Positions 1 through 9,683 of a stretch of 64,000 nucleotides of DNA are shown one piece after another. Every line of letters begins with the position of its first letter. The stretch's first letter is position 1. Under the pieces are notes generated by a model. The model searched no databases, was not told the origin of the DNA, and saw only the letters and a list, made by a program, of their open reading frames with translations. The DNA is taken from positions 1 through 64,000 of the forward strand of contig PEAK01000008.1 in NCBI GenBank assembly GCA_002753515.1, given 5' to 3'. The stretch is from Magnetococcales bacterium. GTDB taxonomy: Bacteria > Pseudomonadota > Magnetococcia > Magnetococcales > UBA8363. Both the position numbers and the translations under genes were made by a program.

Positions 1-453
1 GAAGGAAAAAGTTATCGAATGAAAGAAAAAATAAAAGAATAAATGAAGAAAATGGGAAGAAAAGGCGGGAAGAACAATTTCAAACCGCTGCTTTTATGAC
101 ATTTCCAGGCCGATGTCCGCAGGGATGGTCAGAGCGCACGCTACGGCCCACATACATAGTCGTTGCGATTCAGTCTTGGATATTATTATGTCAGGCACTG
201 TTTTTCCTCCGTAACGGTTGTTACAATTCCGTCAAGGATAAGCATCGACAGTGCCATGGTTTAACTTATTAAAATATAATATAATTATTTGTATTGCGCT
301 CAATGAAACCGTGTTATTTGCCACAGTGTACTTGTGGTTTCACACACGTGATCATTGTGGAGGGACTTTGACCCGGGGGATGGTGCCCCCCAGGTCGGGA
401 TTGTGACGATACTACGGTATTCGGGAAACATGGAATGGATTGGTCAAGATTGT

Positions 454-1095
454 TCACGGCTGCAACGGACTTTCTTCCGTGATGGTTTTCCTTTGGGGAT
501 AGTAGGTGTGGAACGCCTGTTTGAATTGATGGACCAGTTGGCGGGTCCGTTTATGCTCCATCAGTTCTTCCTTGAACAAATTTTTAAATTTGCGTAATTC
601 GGCGTCATATTCCTGAACTTTGGACATCATTTCGTTATGATCGTTTTGATATTCGCTGGTTTCCCTGACTTGGTTGATCAGCAGCCGAATGCGATTCCTG
701 AGAATGACCTCGTGAACAGGTTTGGTCATAAAATCGAAGACACCCAGATCGAAGGCCCAATCGATGATGTCACAATCCTCCAGGGATGTGACCATGATGA
801 CTGGGATATGTCGGGTATTGGCATGTTGACTTAACGCTTCACACGCTGCAAAACCATCGACGTTGGGCATAAGGGCTTCAAGAATGACCAAATCGGGGGC
901 GTTTTCGCTTAGGGTTTGGTCCAGGTTTTCGCAGGTATCGCTTTCGATGACCTCAAAGCCATCGATGCTGAGAACCTTGCGTAAGCGTTGGCGAAAATCG
1001 GCATCGACATCGATCACCAAAATACGACCAGCACCTCCTGGAGCCATTTGGCATTGATCTTTTAAATCGACAATCTTGCATTGATTCCTGGGCAT
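454..1095 (-). CDS. Response regulator receiver-domain protein (CheY-like)
   Basis: 213 aa ORF; RILVIDVDADF..., DLVILEALMPNVDGF..., VIMVTS..., FMTKPV pattern typical of REC domains, followed by a coiled-coil-like tail; no output domain recognised. Confidence 0.85.
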   Translation of the reverse strand: MPRNQCKIVDLKDQCQMAPGGAGRILVIDVDADFRQRLRKVLSIDGFEVIESDTCENLDQTLSENAPDLVILEALMPNVDGFAACEALSQHANTRHIPVIMVTSLEDCDIIDWAFDLGVFDFMTKPVHEVILRNRIRLLINQVRETSEYQNDHNEMMSKVQEYDAELRKFKNLFKEELMEHKRTRQLVHQFKQAFHTYYPQRKTITEESPLQP

Positions 1096-1174
1096 GGAGA
1101 TGACCTCCTCCTATATCTGTATGAGCCGGGTTGGCTCCTAGGTTATCGGACATTTGTCTGACAACTGTCATGCT

Positions 1175-1190
1175 AGCAAGACGCATACCA
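1175..1190 (-). promoter_or_regulatory. Candidate sigma-54 (-24/-12) promoter for the response regulator gene
   Basis: Reverse complement reads TGGTATGCGTCTTGCT, GG and GC dinucleotides at correct spacing to TGGCACG-N4-TTGCW; about 80 bp upstream of the start codon. Confidence 0.5.
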
Positions 1191-1526
1191 TGATTTCATT
1201 AACGCTGTTAAAGGCAGTTCTACAGGCTGCATCGGGTCATTTTCTGTCACTATGGACGTGGTTGTACGCTGGCATGTCAGACAATTGTCAGATCAAAGTC
1301 GGATCTGTGACGCTTTATCATCCATGATGATGCCATTGTTGGCATCGTTAATGGGAAAATTCTGCCGCATGGGATGGGTCTATGCAAAATAGGTTTATAA
1401 AAACATTGAATTAGGCTGGACTGCGGGGTGTTTGCCGAAGAAGGGCGAGGATATTGGCATCTTTTTTTCAACAAAGGGATGGCTCTGATAGAACGAGCGG
1501 GATCATTCCTAGTGGAGAAACGGCTT

Positions 1527-1904
1527 ATGAAATTCCGTTGTGACGATACTTTTTCCCGGCAAGGCACCCGTCCTTGGACCATTCGTGATATTGCTGATGA
1601 TACGCGTCGATCTGTTATCCGTGCGGCAAAGCGGGAGGGGATGACTATATCTCAGTGGGTGAATCGGGTGTTGAATGAGCAGGCCAACCAAAATTTGCAT
1701 CCGGCATGTTCTGTCAAAGGTTGTTCTGCGATGCCGATGCAAATTTTGGATGAACTGCTGACTTTGAATCGCCGCATGGAGCGGGTCGAAAAACAGAAAG
1801 TGACTCCAGGTTTGGTGGATGGTCAGACGGAAGAACGGCAGGCAAAGTTGGATGGCAGGGTAGCCGACAACCCGGAAAATCCTGCCTTGAGGGGGCGGTC
1901 ATGA
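1527..1904 (+). CDS. Hypothetical protein with possible ribbon-helix-helix-like N-terminal segment
   Basis: In-frame ATG at 1527 preceded by GGAGAA; segment TIRDIADDTRRSVIRAAKREGMTISQWVNRVLNEQ resembles an RHH/Arc-type fold. Confidence 0.55.
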   Translation: MKFRCDDTFSRQGTRPWTIRDIADDTRRSVIRAAKREGMTISQWVNRVLNEQANQNLHPACSVKGCSAMPMQILDELLTLNRRMERVEKQKVTPGLVDGQTEERQAKLDGRVADNPENPALRGRS

Positions 1905-1960
1905 GTCGATATATTAAAATAAGATTTTGAAAAACATATGAAAAATTGAAATTTTAAAAT

Positions 1961-1976
1961 TGGCTGTTATTTTGCA
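1961..1976 (+). promoter_or_regulatory. Candidate sigma-54-like element TGGCTGTTATTTTGCA
   Basis: GG/GC spacing and TTGCA match the -24/-12 consensus; 130 bp upstream of the 2106 ORF. Confidence 0.35.
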
Positions 1977-2105
1977 TGGCTATAGATGTACCGTGCATTA
2001 TGCCCATTCGTGATTGCTATTTGTGTATGGATCTTAACCGGGGATGGGCTAAGGTGTCCCGGAATGGAACATGGCTTCCATCTTTACAGCCACTGGGAGT
2101 AGAAC

Positions 2106-3644
2106 ATGGTTGGTGGTCACCCAAACGACAAGATTGTCAGTCTCCAGGAACTGGGAGCGCAAGCGCAGAAGTTTCGTTCCGAGGGGTTGAAAGTTGTGCT
2201 TTGTCACGGCACCTTCGACCTGATCCATCCCGGTCACATACGGCACCTGACCAAGGCGAGCGAGTTTGGTGATCGGTTGTTGGTGACAGTTACCGCCGAC
2301 CGCTTTGTCAAGAAGGGACCGGGACGACCGGTGTTTTCGGCGGCCTTGCGTGCCGAGAGCTTGGCGGCACTGGGGGTGGTTGATGGTGTTGCCATAGTCG
2401 AAGACGCCACGGCCATACCTGCTATTCGTACGGTTCGCCCTGCGGTGTATGCCAAGGGAAGTGACTATGTTGATCCCAAGGGGGACATTACCGGCAATAT
2501 TGGCCGGGAACAGGCCGAAGTCCAAAGTGCGGGGGGGGAGATTCGTTTCACCGATGGTGTCACTTTTTCTTCCAGCCGTCTGATCAATCAATATTTGGAT
2601 GTATTTACCCCGGAAACGCAAGCCTATCTGAATGATTTCAAGGATACGCACCAAGAAAAAGAGATTCTTGAATCGATTCAAGGATTGGGGAACAAAAAAA
2701 TTTTAGTGTTCGGTGAAGCGATCATTGACGAATATTGCCTGACAACTCCTTTGGGATTGACTGGGAAAAGCAATACGATTTTGGCGTGTCGTTATATTGA
2801 AACGGAACAGTTTGCCGGGGGATCGTTGGCGGTTGCCAATCATTTGGCCGGTTTTATCCACCAGGTTGGGTTGATAACCGGGACAGGGCGCGATAAACGA
2901 CAGAACAATTTTATGAAGAAGGCGCTGGCCGATAATGTGGAGGAACATTTTTTCCATTTTGATTCGGCCCCGACCCTGGTCAAGCGTCGTTTTGTTGATT
3001 CCGACATCGTCAAGCTTTTTGAGGTTTATTATCAAGACCCCAATCCCCTGACCCCTCGGTTTGAAGCGGAAGTTTGTCAATGGATCGCCGAGAACGCCGG
3101 GGACTACGATGCCGTGATTGTCGCTGATTACGGAAATGGTTTGATTTCCCCGGCGATGGTGGAATCAATCTGCAAACATGCCCGTTTTCTGGCCGTCAAT
3201 ACGCAAATCAACAGTGGTAATCATTGTCATCATGTGATCAATCGCTATCCGCGAGCCAATTTTATTTCCCTGAACGAATGTGAAGTTCGTCTGGCGACGC
3301 ACAACCGGCATGCCCCCATGGAAAAATTGGCCAAAGACATAGCTCAGCGCCTCTCTTCTCGCTGGATTGCCATAACGCGGGGGATGAAAGGGGCGGTGTT
3401 GTTGGATCTTGAATCGGGCCGTACCTATGATGCCCCGCCACTTTCGACGCGGGTTGTGGACCGTATCGGTGCTGGCGATGCTTTTTTGGCCCTGACGGGT
3501 TTGTGCCTGGCGGGTGGGCTGGAGCCTGACGTTGCCCTGTTTGTTGGATCCACGGCGGCGGCTATCGATGTGCAAATTGTTTGTAATCGCGAATCGATTC
3601 ATCCGGTAACGTTGTACAAATACATTTCGACCCTCATGAAGTGA
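2106..3644 (+). CDS. Bifunctional cytidylyltransferase (RfaE2-like, N-terminal) / PfkB-family sugar kinase (C-terminal), HldE-like with swapped domain order
   Basis: N-term CHGTFDLIHPGHIRHL nucleotidyltransferase motif; C-term DRIGAGDAFLA PfkB signature. Confidence 0.85.
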   Translation: MVGGHPNDKIVSLQELGAQAQKFRSEGLKVVLCHGTFDLIHPGHIRHLTKASEFGDRLLVTVTADRFVKKGPGRPVFSAALRAESLAALGVVDGVAIVEDATAIPAIRTVRPAVYAKGSDYVDPKGDITGNIGREQAEVQSAGGEIRFTDGVTFSSSRLINQYLDVFTPETQAYLNDFKDTHQEKEILESIQGLGNKKILVFGEAIIDEYCLTTPLGLTGKSNTILACRYIETEQFAGGSLAVANHLAGFIHQVGLITGTGRDKRQNNFMKKALADNVEEHFFHFDSAPTLVKRRFVDSDIVKLFEVYYQDPNPLTPRFEAEVCQWIAENAGDYDAVIVADYGNGLISPAMVESICKHARFLAVNTQINSGNHCHHVINRYPRANFISLNECEVRLATHNRHAPMEKLAKDIAQRLSSRWIAITRGMKGAVLLDLESGRTYDAPPLSTRVVDRIGAGDAFLALTGLCLAGGLEPDVALFVGSTAAAIDVQIVCNRESIHPVTLYKYISTLMK

Positions 3645-3668
3645 GACTGGATGATTGGATAATAACGG

Positions 3669-4430
3669 CTAGAGCGGGTTGAAAGTATTATAGAAATCGT
3701 GTTTGAGGTCAAATTTCTCGGCCAGATGGTTTCCCAGGGCGCGCACCCCCAGTGTTTCAGTGGCGTGGTGGCCGGCGGCAATGCAATGTATTTTTTGTTC
3801 CCGGGCGAAATAATAGAGTGGCTCGTTGGCCTCGCCTGTCAGATAGAGGTCGGCTCCCTGCTCTTTGGCTTCGCGAATCAGCTCGGGCGCGCCACCGCTA
3901 CAGACCGCCACGCGTCTGATTTTGTTCGGACCATAGGGAAAGAGCTGCAAACTGGCGGGATTAAGTTTTTTTTCGACCATTTTGCGGCAGCGCTCTATGG
4001 AAATGGGTTTTGCAAAGTGACCCATAAACGAAATCGTTTGGCTGTGATAATGGCCGAAGGGAATGGGTTTTTCCGCCCCCAACAAGCGTAACAGCCCGAT
4101 GTTGTTGCCCAGTTTCGGATGGGCATCCAGGGGGAGGTGAAAGGCCATCAGGGTGAGATTGTGTTTCATGAGGAGGCGCAAACGCTGCCGTAATTGTCCT
4201 TGGATGGGTCGCGCATCTTTATCCCAAAACAATCCGTGATGTACCAAGACCAAATCGGCCTTTTGATCGATGGCGGTTTGGAAAAGTTCCGTACAAGCGG
4301 AGACCCCGGTCATCATTCGATTGATTTTTTTGCGTCCCTGGACTTGTATCCCATTGGGACAATAATCGCTGAACTGGTGGACTTGAAGCAGACGTTCCAG
4401 ATAGGTTGCTATTTTTTTCAAGGGTACCAT
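3669..4430 (-). CDS. Nif3-like dinuclear metal center hexameric protein (NIF3/YbgI family)
   Basis: NGIQVQG..., LVLVHHGLFW, LYLTGEANEP, AAGHHATETLGVRAL motifs. Confidence 0.88.
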   Translation of the reverse strand: MVPLKKIATYLERLLQVHQFSDYCPNGIQVQGRKKINRMMTGVSACTELFQTAIDQKADLVLVHHGLFWDKDARPIQGQLRQRLRLLMKHNLTLMAFHLPLDAHPKLGNNIGLLRLLGAEKPIPFGHYHSQTISFMGHFAKPISIERCRKMVEKKLNPASLQLFPYGPNKIRRVAVCSGGAPELIREAKEQGADLYLTGEANEPLYYFAREQKIHCIAAGHHATETLGVRALGNHLAEKFDLKHDFYNTFNPL

Positions 4431-4490
4431 GGGGTCACCTTTTTTGATTCCTGACGGGATCGACCAAGCTGGGCAGGATATTCTTCCCGA

Positions 4491-6488
4491 TCACCGCCTG
4501 GAGAAGCGATTGTTGTAACCATGAAATCCACCGATCCCCTGTCGCGTTGTAACCTTGAATCCTTTGATTTCCATAATTTCCTCCGGGAGTTCCCGTAAAA
4601 ATCGCGATGGCCTTGTTGGCTCGTTGCGATTGTACATGTATCGGAACTTCGCATGGGACAGATACAATTTTTCTTTGGCGCGGGTCATTCCCACATAGGT
4701 CAGTCGTCGCTCTTCTTCCAATCCCGTCTCATCGTTATCTTGAATGGCCAGTTTGTGGGGTAAAAGACCCTCTTCCATCCCCACCAGAAAAACCAGGGGA
4801 AATTCCAATCCTTTGGCGGCATGCAAGGTGGAAAGGACGACCTGTTCCGTAGCGGCTCTCGCTTCGTCCTGGGGGTCGCCATCCAGTATGACACGCTCAA
4901 AAAAACCGGTCAGATCGGTCTCTTGTTGGAGAAAGGCATGGAGTTCCAACAAGTTTTCAATTTTTTCCTCACCACGGTCCGCAATGGATAAGGTGTCCCG
5001 ATAACCACTCTCCGTCATGAGATGGTCCAACACTTCTCCAGGGGATACGCCGGCATCCAATTCGGCTGCCGCTTTTTCGATCAGGGCGAGAAACTGTGCC
5101 AAGGGTGCAGTGGTCGCCTTTCCCAGGAGGTTTTCCGCCACCACCCGTTTGGCCCCATGGAAAAGGCTGGTGTTGTCCGCCAGGGCTACGGATTGCATCG
5201 TGGCCAATGCTTTGTCACCCAATTTGCGCTTCGGGGTATTGATGATACGTTCAAAGGCCAAATCGTCGGACAAGGAGTGCGCCAGGCGCAGGTAAGCCAG
5301 GGCATCCTTGATTTCGGCCCTTTCCATGAAGCGAAAGCCACCCATCATTTGGTAAGGGATATTTTGCCGGTTCAGAGCTTCTTCCAGCACGCGGGTTTGA
5401 TGGGCTGCCCGAACCAGGATGGCGGCTTGATGCGGGCCGCTCCTGGAGGCCAGGGCACGCTTGATTTCATTGGCGACGAACCAGGCTTCATCGTTTCCAT
5501 CTTCGGCGGCGTAACGCACGATTTTCGGACCATCGGGACCATCGGTCCACAATGTTTTCCCCATGCGTCCCATATTATGATCAATAAGGTGACTGGCAGC
5601 CTTGAGGATATTGCCGGTGGAGCGATAATTTTGTTCCAAACGGATGATGCGGGTATTGGGAAAATCTTTTTCAAAGTTGAGGATATTGTCCAAACGGGCA
5701 CCGCGCCAGCTATAGATGGATTGGTCATCATCGCCCACCACGCACAAATTGCCATGATGACTGGCCAGTGCTTGCATCCATTCGTATTGCACCTTGTTGG
5801 TATCCTGATATTCGTCTACCAGGATGTGGCGAAAGCCCCTGCGGTAACGATCGAGGGTTTCGGGATACTGGCGCCATAGTTTCAGGCAATGAACCAAAAG
5901 ATCGCCAAAATCCATGCAATTGGTTTTGCGCAGTTCTGCTTGATAGCGTGTGAATAGCGTGGAAATCTTGTGCCAATCCTGGGGATGACGGAAATGTTCC
6001 TCAGTGATGTCTTCGGGTCCCAGCCCCCCATCTTTCCAGCGGGAGATGGTGGTGATCAGGCGTTTCGGCGTCCAATACGTATGGGCGAATTGTTGTTCTT
6101 CGGCCAGTTTACGGATCATGCGTTCCTGGTCGGCGGCATCCAGTATTAGAAAATTATTGGTAAAGCCAATTTGATCGGCATTCTGGCGCAACATGCGGGC
6201 ACTCATGCCATGAAAGGTTCCGATCCATAAGCGTCTGGTTGCCCCGGGGTCCAGGTGAACCCATTCCGCGATCCGCTCACGCATTTCCCTGGCAGCTTTG
6301 TTGGTAAAGGTGACGGCTAATATTTCGTACGGGGAAAGTCCTTGTTCCGTCATGAGCCAGGCAAGGCGTCGGGTCAATACCCGTGTTTTACCCGAGCCGG
6401 CTCCCGCCAGGATCATGACGGGGCCATCTCCAGCGGTAACAGCCTCTTTTTGCGGGGGATTGAGCTGATCAAGCAGATGGGTGGTCAT
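4491..6488 (-). CDS. UvrD/Rep/PcrA family ATP-dependent DNA helicase
   Basis: LNPPQKEAV, AGAGSGKTRVLTRR Walker A, VDEYQDTN, GDDDQSIYSWRGA, STLHAAKGLEFP, RLTYVGMTRA motifs. Confidence 0.94.
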   Translation of the reverse strand: MTTHLLDQLNPPQKEAVTAGDGPVMILAGAGSGKTRVLTRRLAWLMTEQGLSPYEILAVTFTNKAAREMRERIAEWVHLDPGATRRLWIGTFHGMSARMLRQNADQIGFTNNFLILDAADQERMIRKLAEEQQFAHTYWTPKRLITTISRWKDGGLGPEDITEEHFRHPQDWHKISTLFTRYQAELRKTNCMDFGDLLVHCLKLWRQYPETLDRYRRGFRHILVDEYQDTNKVQYEWMQALASHHGNLCVVGDDDQSIYSWRGARLDNILNFEKDFPNTRIIRLEQNYRSTGNILKAASHLIDHNMGRMGKTLWTDGPDGPKIVRYAAEDGNDEAWFVANEIKRALASRSGPHQAAILVRAAHQTRVLEEALNRQNIPYQMMGGFRFMERAEIKDALAYLRLAHSLSDDLAFERIINTPKRKLGDKALATMQSVALADNTSLFHGAKRVVAENLLGKATTAPLAQFLALIEKAAAELDAGVSPGEVLDHLMTESGYRDTLSIADRGEEKIENLLELHAFLQQETDLTGFFERVILDGDPQDEARAATEQVVLSTLHAAKGLEFPLVFLVGMEEGLLPHKLAIQDNDETGLEEERRLTYVGMTRAKEKLYLSHAKFRYMYNRNEPTRPSRFLRELPEEIMEIKGFKVTTRQGIGGFHGYNNRFSRR

Positions 6489-6495
6489 GAATGGA

Positions 6496-8238
6496 TCAAT
6501 CGTGAGGGTTGTTTTGGCTGAGAAGGGCCATATTATAAGCCCGAATCATATCATGATTGGAAATCAAACCGATGACCTGAGTAGGATTGTCCACGGCGAC
6601 AACGGCCAGGAGTTCTACGTTATGGGCCTCGAAAAGCAGGAAGGCATCGTACAAGGTTTCGTTGGGACGGATTGTTACCGGGGTGCGGGTGGGGATGTCT
6701 TTGATCAAGGTCCGATCACGCCCGACCCCTTCCTCGAAGGCGAACAGACGCATATCTTGAAGGGAAAGCATTTTTTGTAAACACCCGGTATCGTCGACGA
6801 CGATGAAACTTTCAAAATGGGAACTTTTTAATTTTTCAATGAACTGACGAATGGTAACGGTATCAATAATTTTCTCAAAATCTGTGTGCATGATGGATTC
6901 GACGGCGATATGACGCAACAAATTGGCTTCACGGCCTTGGCGCAAATCAATTTGTTTACGTTTGAGGGATTTGGTATAGACCGAATCGTGAAAGATCTGG
7001 TTGATCAGGAGGGTTGCAACGATGGAAGCGACCATGAGGGCCAACATGATGCGATAATCGCCGGTGAGTTCAAACAAAATCAGGATGGAAGCGATGGGAG
7101 CGCCCAAAACGGAAGCTGCCATGGCACCCATGCCAACCAGGGTATAGGCGCCGGGGCCTGCGGACAGGGAGGGGAAGATGGCATGGGCGATGGAACCAAA
7201 GGCACCGCCCACCATGGCTCCCAGGAACAGGCTGGGTGTGAAGACGCCACCGGTGAAGCCACTACCGAGGGCGATGGCAGTGGCGATAATTTTAGCAAAA
7301 ATAAGAAGAATCATGGTAAGCGTGGCCAATTCTTCCAGAAGGGCATGGTTCATGACGTCATAGCCGACGCCCATGATTTCCGGAAAGGCCAGAGCAATGA
7401 TTCCCACGGCCAGGCCGCCCAGGGCAGGCTTGAGGGTGACGGGCATTTTGATTGAGGCAAACACATCTTCACTTTTAAACAAAGTGACCATGAAGAGAAT
7501 ACCCGTCAGGCCACATACCAGTCCGAGACCGACATAAGCGGGAATTTCCCAGACGGAAACCAGGGTGTAATTGGGGACGATGAAGGCGGGGAAGTCGCCC
7601 AGATGCATACGGGCGATGACAGTGGCGATGACAGCGGAAAGGACGATGGGGGAGAAGGTGGCTAGGCCGTAATCGGCGAGGATGACTTCCAGGGAGAACA
7701 TGACGCCTGCGATGGGGGCGTTGAAGGAGGCGGCGATTCCAGCGGCGGCACCGCAACCGACGATGGTGCGCATGTGGTTATTGGACAGCGGCATGAGCGA
7801 ACCGACCCAGGAGGCGAGCGTGGCTCCCAGATGGACTACGGGTCCTTCGCGACCCACCGAGCCGCCACAGCCGATGGAGAGCGAGCAGGACAACATCTTT
7901 CCGAGTCCGTCACGAATGTCGAGTTTTCCTCCGTGCAAGGCCAGGGATTTCATGACTTCCGGTACGCCGTCGCCCCGGGAACTGGGGAAAAGGAAATGGA
8001 TGAGGGAACCAACGATGGCTCCTCCGGCGACCGGCATCGACAAGACTTGCCACCAGGGCAGCTCTTTGACGATCTCAGCAACGTTTTCGTGACCATTTTG
8101 CATGAAAATGAATTGGCAGGATTCGATCAACAGGCGAAATAAAATGGCCCCATAGCCAACCATCAAACCGATTGCAACAGCCACCATGGAAAGGATGATG
8201 TGTTCGTTGACTCCCAGTTTTTGGACCAATTTGAGCAT
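6496..8238 (-). CDS. ClC-family chloride channel/transporter with C-terminal CBS domain pair
   Basis: GCGGSVGREGPVVHLGA, GSGFTGGVFTPSLFLGA motifs, many TM segments, C-terminal CBS-like repeats. Confidence 0.92.
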   Translation of the reverse strand: MLKLVQKLGVNEHIILSMVAVAIGLMVGYGAILFRLLIESCQFIFMQNGHENVAEIVKELPWWQVLSMPVAGGAIVGSLIHFLFPSSRGDGVPEVMKSLALHGGKLDIRDGLGKMLSCSLSIGCGGSVGREGPVVHLGATLASWVGSLMPLSNNHMRTIVGCGAAAGIAASFNAPIAGVMFSLEVILADYGLATFSPIVLSAVIATVIARMHLGDFPAFIVPNYTLVSVWEIPAYVGLGLVCGLTGILFMVTLFKSEDVFASIKMPVTLKPALGGLAVGIIALAFPEIMGVGYDVMNHALLEELATLTMILLIFAKIIATAIALGSGFTGGVFTPSLFLGAMVGGAFGSIAHAIFPSLSAGPGAYTLVGMGAMAASVLGAPIASILILFELTGDYRIMLALMVASIVATLLINQIFHDSVYTKSLKRKQIDLRQGREANLLRHIAVESIMHTDFEKIIDTVTIRQFIEKLKSSHFESFIVVDDTGCLQKMLSLQDMRLFAFEEGVGRDRTLIKDIPTRTPVTIRPNETLYDAFLLFEAHNVELLAVVAVDNPTQVIGLISNHDMIRAYNMALLSQNNPHD

Positions 8239-8369
8239 GAACGTTTCAAGCTTTATGGGATGGCTGTCGATAAGGGTTCTATTGCATTGAAATGAGGATA
8301 CTAGACCCGTTAGGCCCTTCCTACAAGCGAACGTATGAGTTTGGTGGGTCTTTTTAAGCGGGCGAATTC

Positions 8370-8762
8370 TTGAATGGGAGGGTTGCCATGGTGATTGAGG
8401 GTGCGGGACAGGTTGGCTTGCTGTCCTACTTTGAAGCTATAAAAATTTCAGAGACTTCCGGCTTGAGTTCGGCTGATCAGGTCTCATCGGCGGGTGGTCC
8501 GGCGGTATCTGTGGATATATCCCGGGTAGCCCTGGCCCAGTCCAAGGGGATCCAGACGGGGGTTGCTTTTCCACCCCTTCTGGTCACGGAAGATGTGGTG
8601 CGTTGGAATTTGACCCGTATTTTCATGGAAACCCTTTTCGGGAAAAAAGATCAAAACGCCCACAAGGCGGAAATGGGATTGGTGGAGGGTGTGATCGATG
8701 AAGCTTCGTATGAAGCCCAGTTGGAAGCAGCCAAGAGAGAGAAAGGGAATGGACAACCCTGA
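8370..8762 (+). CDS. Hypothetical protein
   Basis: 130 aa ORF on the coding side of a gap between confident genes; possible start at 8388; no family recognised. Confidence 0.5.
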   Translation: MNGRVAMVIEGAGQVGLLSYFEAIKISETSGLSSADQVSSAGGPAVSVDISRVALAQSKGIQTGVAFPPLLVTEDVVRWNLTRIFMETLFGKKDQNAHKAEMGLVEGVIDEASYEAQLEAAKREKGNGQP

Positions 8763-8792
8763 CGGTGAAAGAGGCGTCAGGAGTATGTTCAG

Positions 8793-9641
8793 ATGGCGAA
8801 TGCGATCATGACCTCCACCAAAAAAAATCTATTGATAACAGGTTGTTCTTCGGGTATTGGCTACCATGCCGCCCGAATCCTCAAGGATCGTGGTTGGCGG
8901 GTGTTCGCCACGGCTCGGCGTCACGATGACGTGGAGCGGTTGCGCGGCGAGGGCCTGGAATCATTTTTGTTGGATTTGGATCAATCGGACTCCATCCACA
9001 TGGCTTTGGATCATATCCTGTCGTTAACCCAAGGTCGGTTGGATGCTTTGTTTAACAATGGGGCCTATGGTCAGCCGGGGGCGATGGAAGATTTGTCCCG
9101 GGAGGCCCTGCGCCAGCAGTTCGAGACCAATCTTTTCGGCACGCACGAGCTGACCCGACTGGTGTTACCGATCATGCGACGCCAGGGTGGCGGACGGGTT
9201 GTGCAAAACAGTTCCATCCTGGGTTTTGTTGCTTTGCCGTATCGTGGTGCCTACGTTGCCTCCAAGTTTGCCCTGGAAGGGATGACCCAGGCCATGCGCA
9301 TGGAAATGCAGGGCACTGGCATTCACTTCAGCCTGATCGAACCCGGCTCCATCAACACGCCGTTTCGCAAGAATGCGCGCACAGCTTTTCTAAAAAACAT
9401 CCCGGTTGCAACCAGTTGCCATAGGGAAAATTATGGTCGATGGTTGCAGGAGGGGGAAAAAAACCTTTCGGAGGGGCTGTTTTCATTACCCCCAGAGGCT
9501 GTGGTGGACAAGGTGATCCATGCCTTGGAAAGTTCCAGGCCGAGGTTGCGCTATGGTGTCACTGTCACGACCCATGTAGCGGCGGTATTGCGCAGGGTAT
9601 TGCCTTTCAGGATGTTGGATTACCTGCTGGCCAGGGGCTGA
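8793..9641 (+). CDS. SDR-family NAD(P)-dependent oxidoreductase
   Basis: LLITGCSSGIGYHAAR Rossmann motif, FNNGAYGQPG, YxxxK (YVASKFALEG). Confidence 0.93.
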   Translation: MANAIMTSTKKNLLITGCSSGIGYHAARILKDRGWRVFATARRHDDVERLRGEGLESFLLDLDQSDSIHMALDHILSLTQGRLDALFNNGAYGQPGAMEDLSREALRQQFETNLFGTHELTRLVLPIMRRQGGGRVVQNSSILGFVALPYRGAYVASKFALEGMTQAMRMEMQGTGIHFSLIEPGSINTPFRKNARTAFLKNIPVATSCHRENYGRWLQEGEKNLSEGLFSLPPEAVVDKVIHALESSRPRLRYGVTVTTHVAAVLRRVLPFRMLDYLLARG

Positions 9642-9683
9642 ACGCAACCCCCGACCAAGGTTTGAATCAAGAATGGGACGGCC

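Noticed and set aside
1-70. Purine-rich, AT-rich left edge resembling degenerate GAAWGAAA repeats
   Set aside because: Too degenerate to call a tandem repeat, and cut by the window boundary.
2049-2681. 210-aa minus-strand ORF opposite the HldE-like gene
   Set aside because: Antisense to a gene with clear nucleotidyltransferase motifs.
5022-5879. 285-aa plus-strand ORF opposite the UvrD-like helicase
   Set aside because: Entirely antisense to a gene with all helicase motifs; no recognisable domain.
6886-7455. 189-aa plus-strand ORF rich in Gly/Asp/His opposite the ClC gene
   Set aside because: Compositionally biased shadow of a membrane-protein gene.
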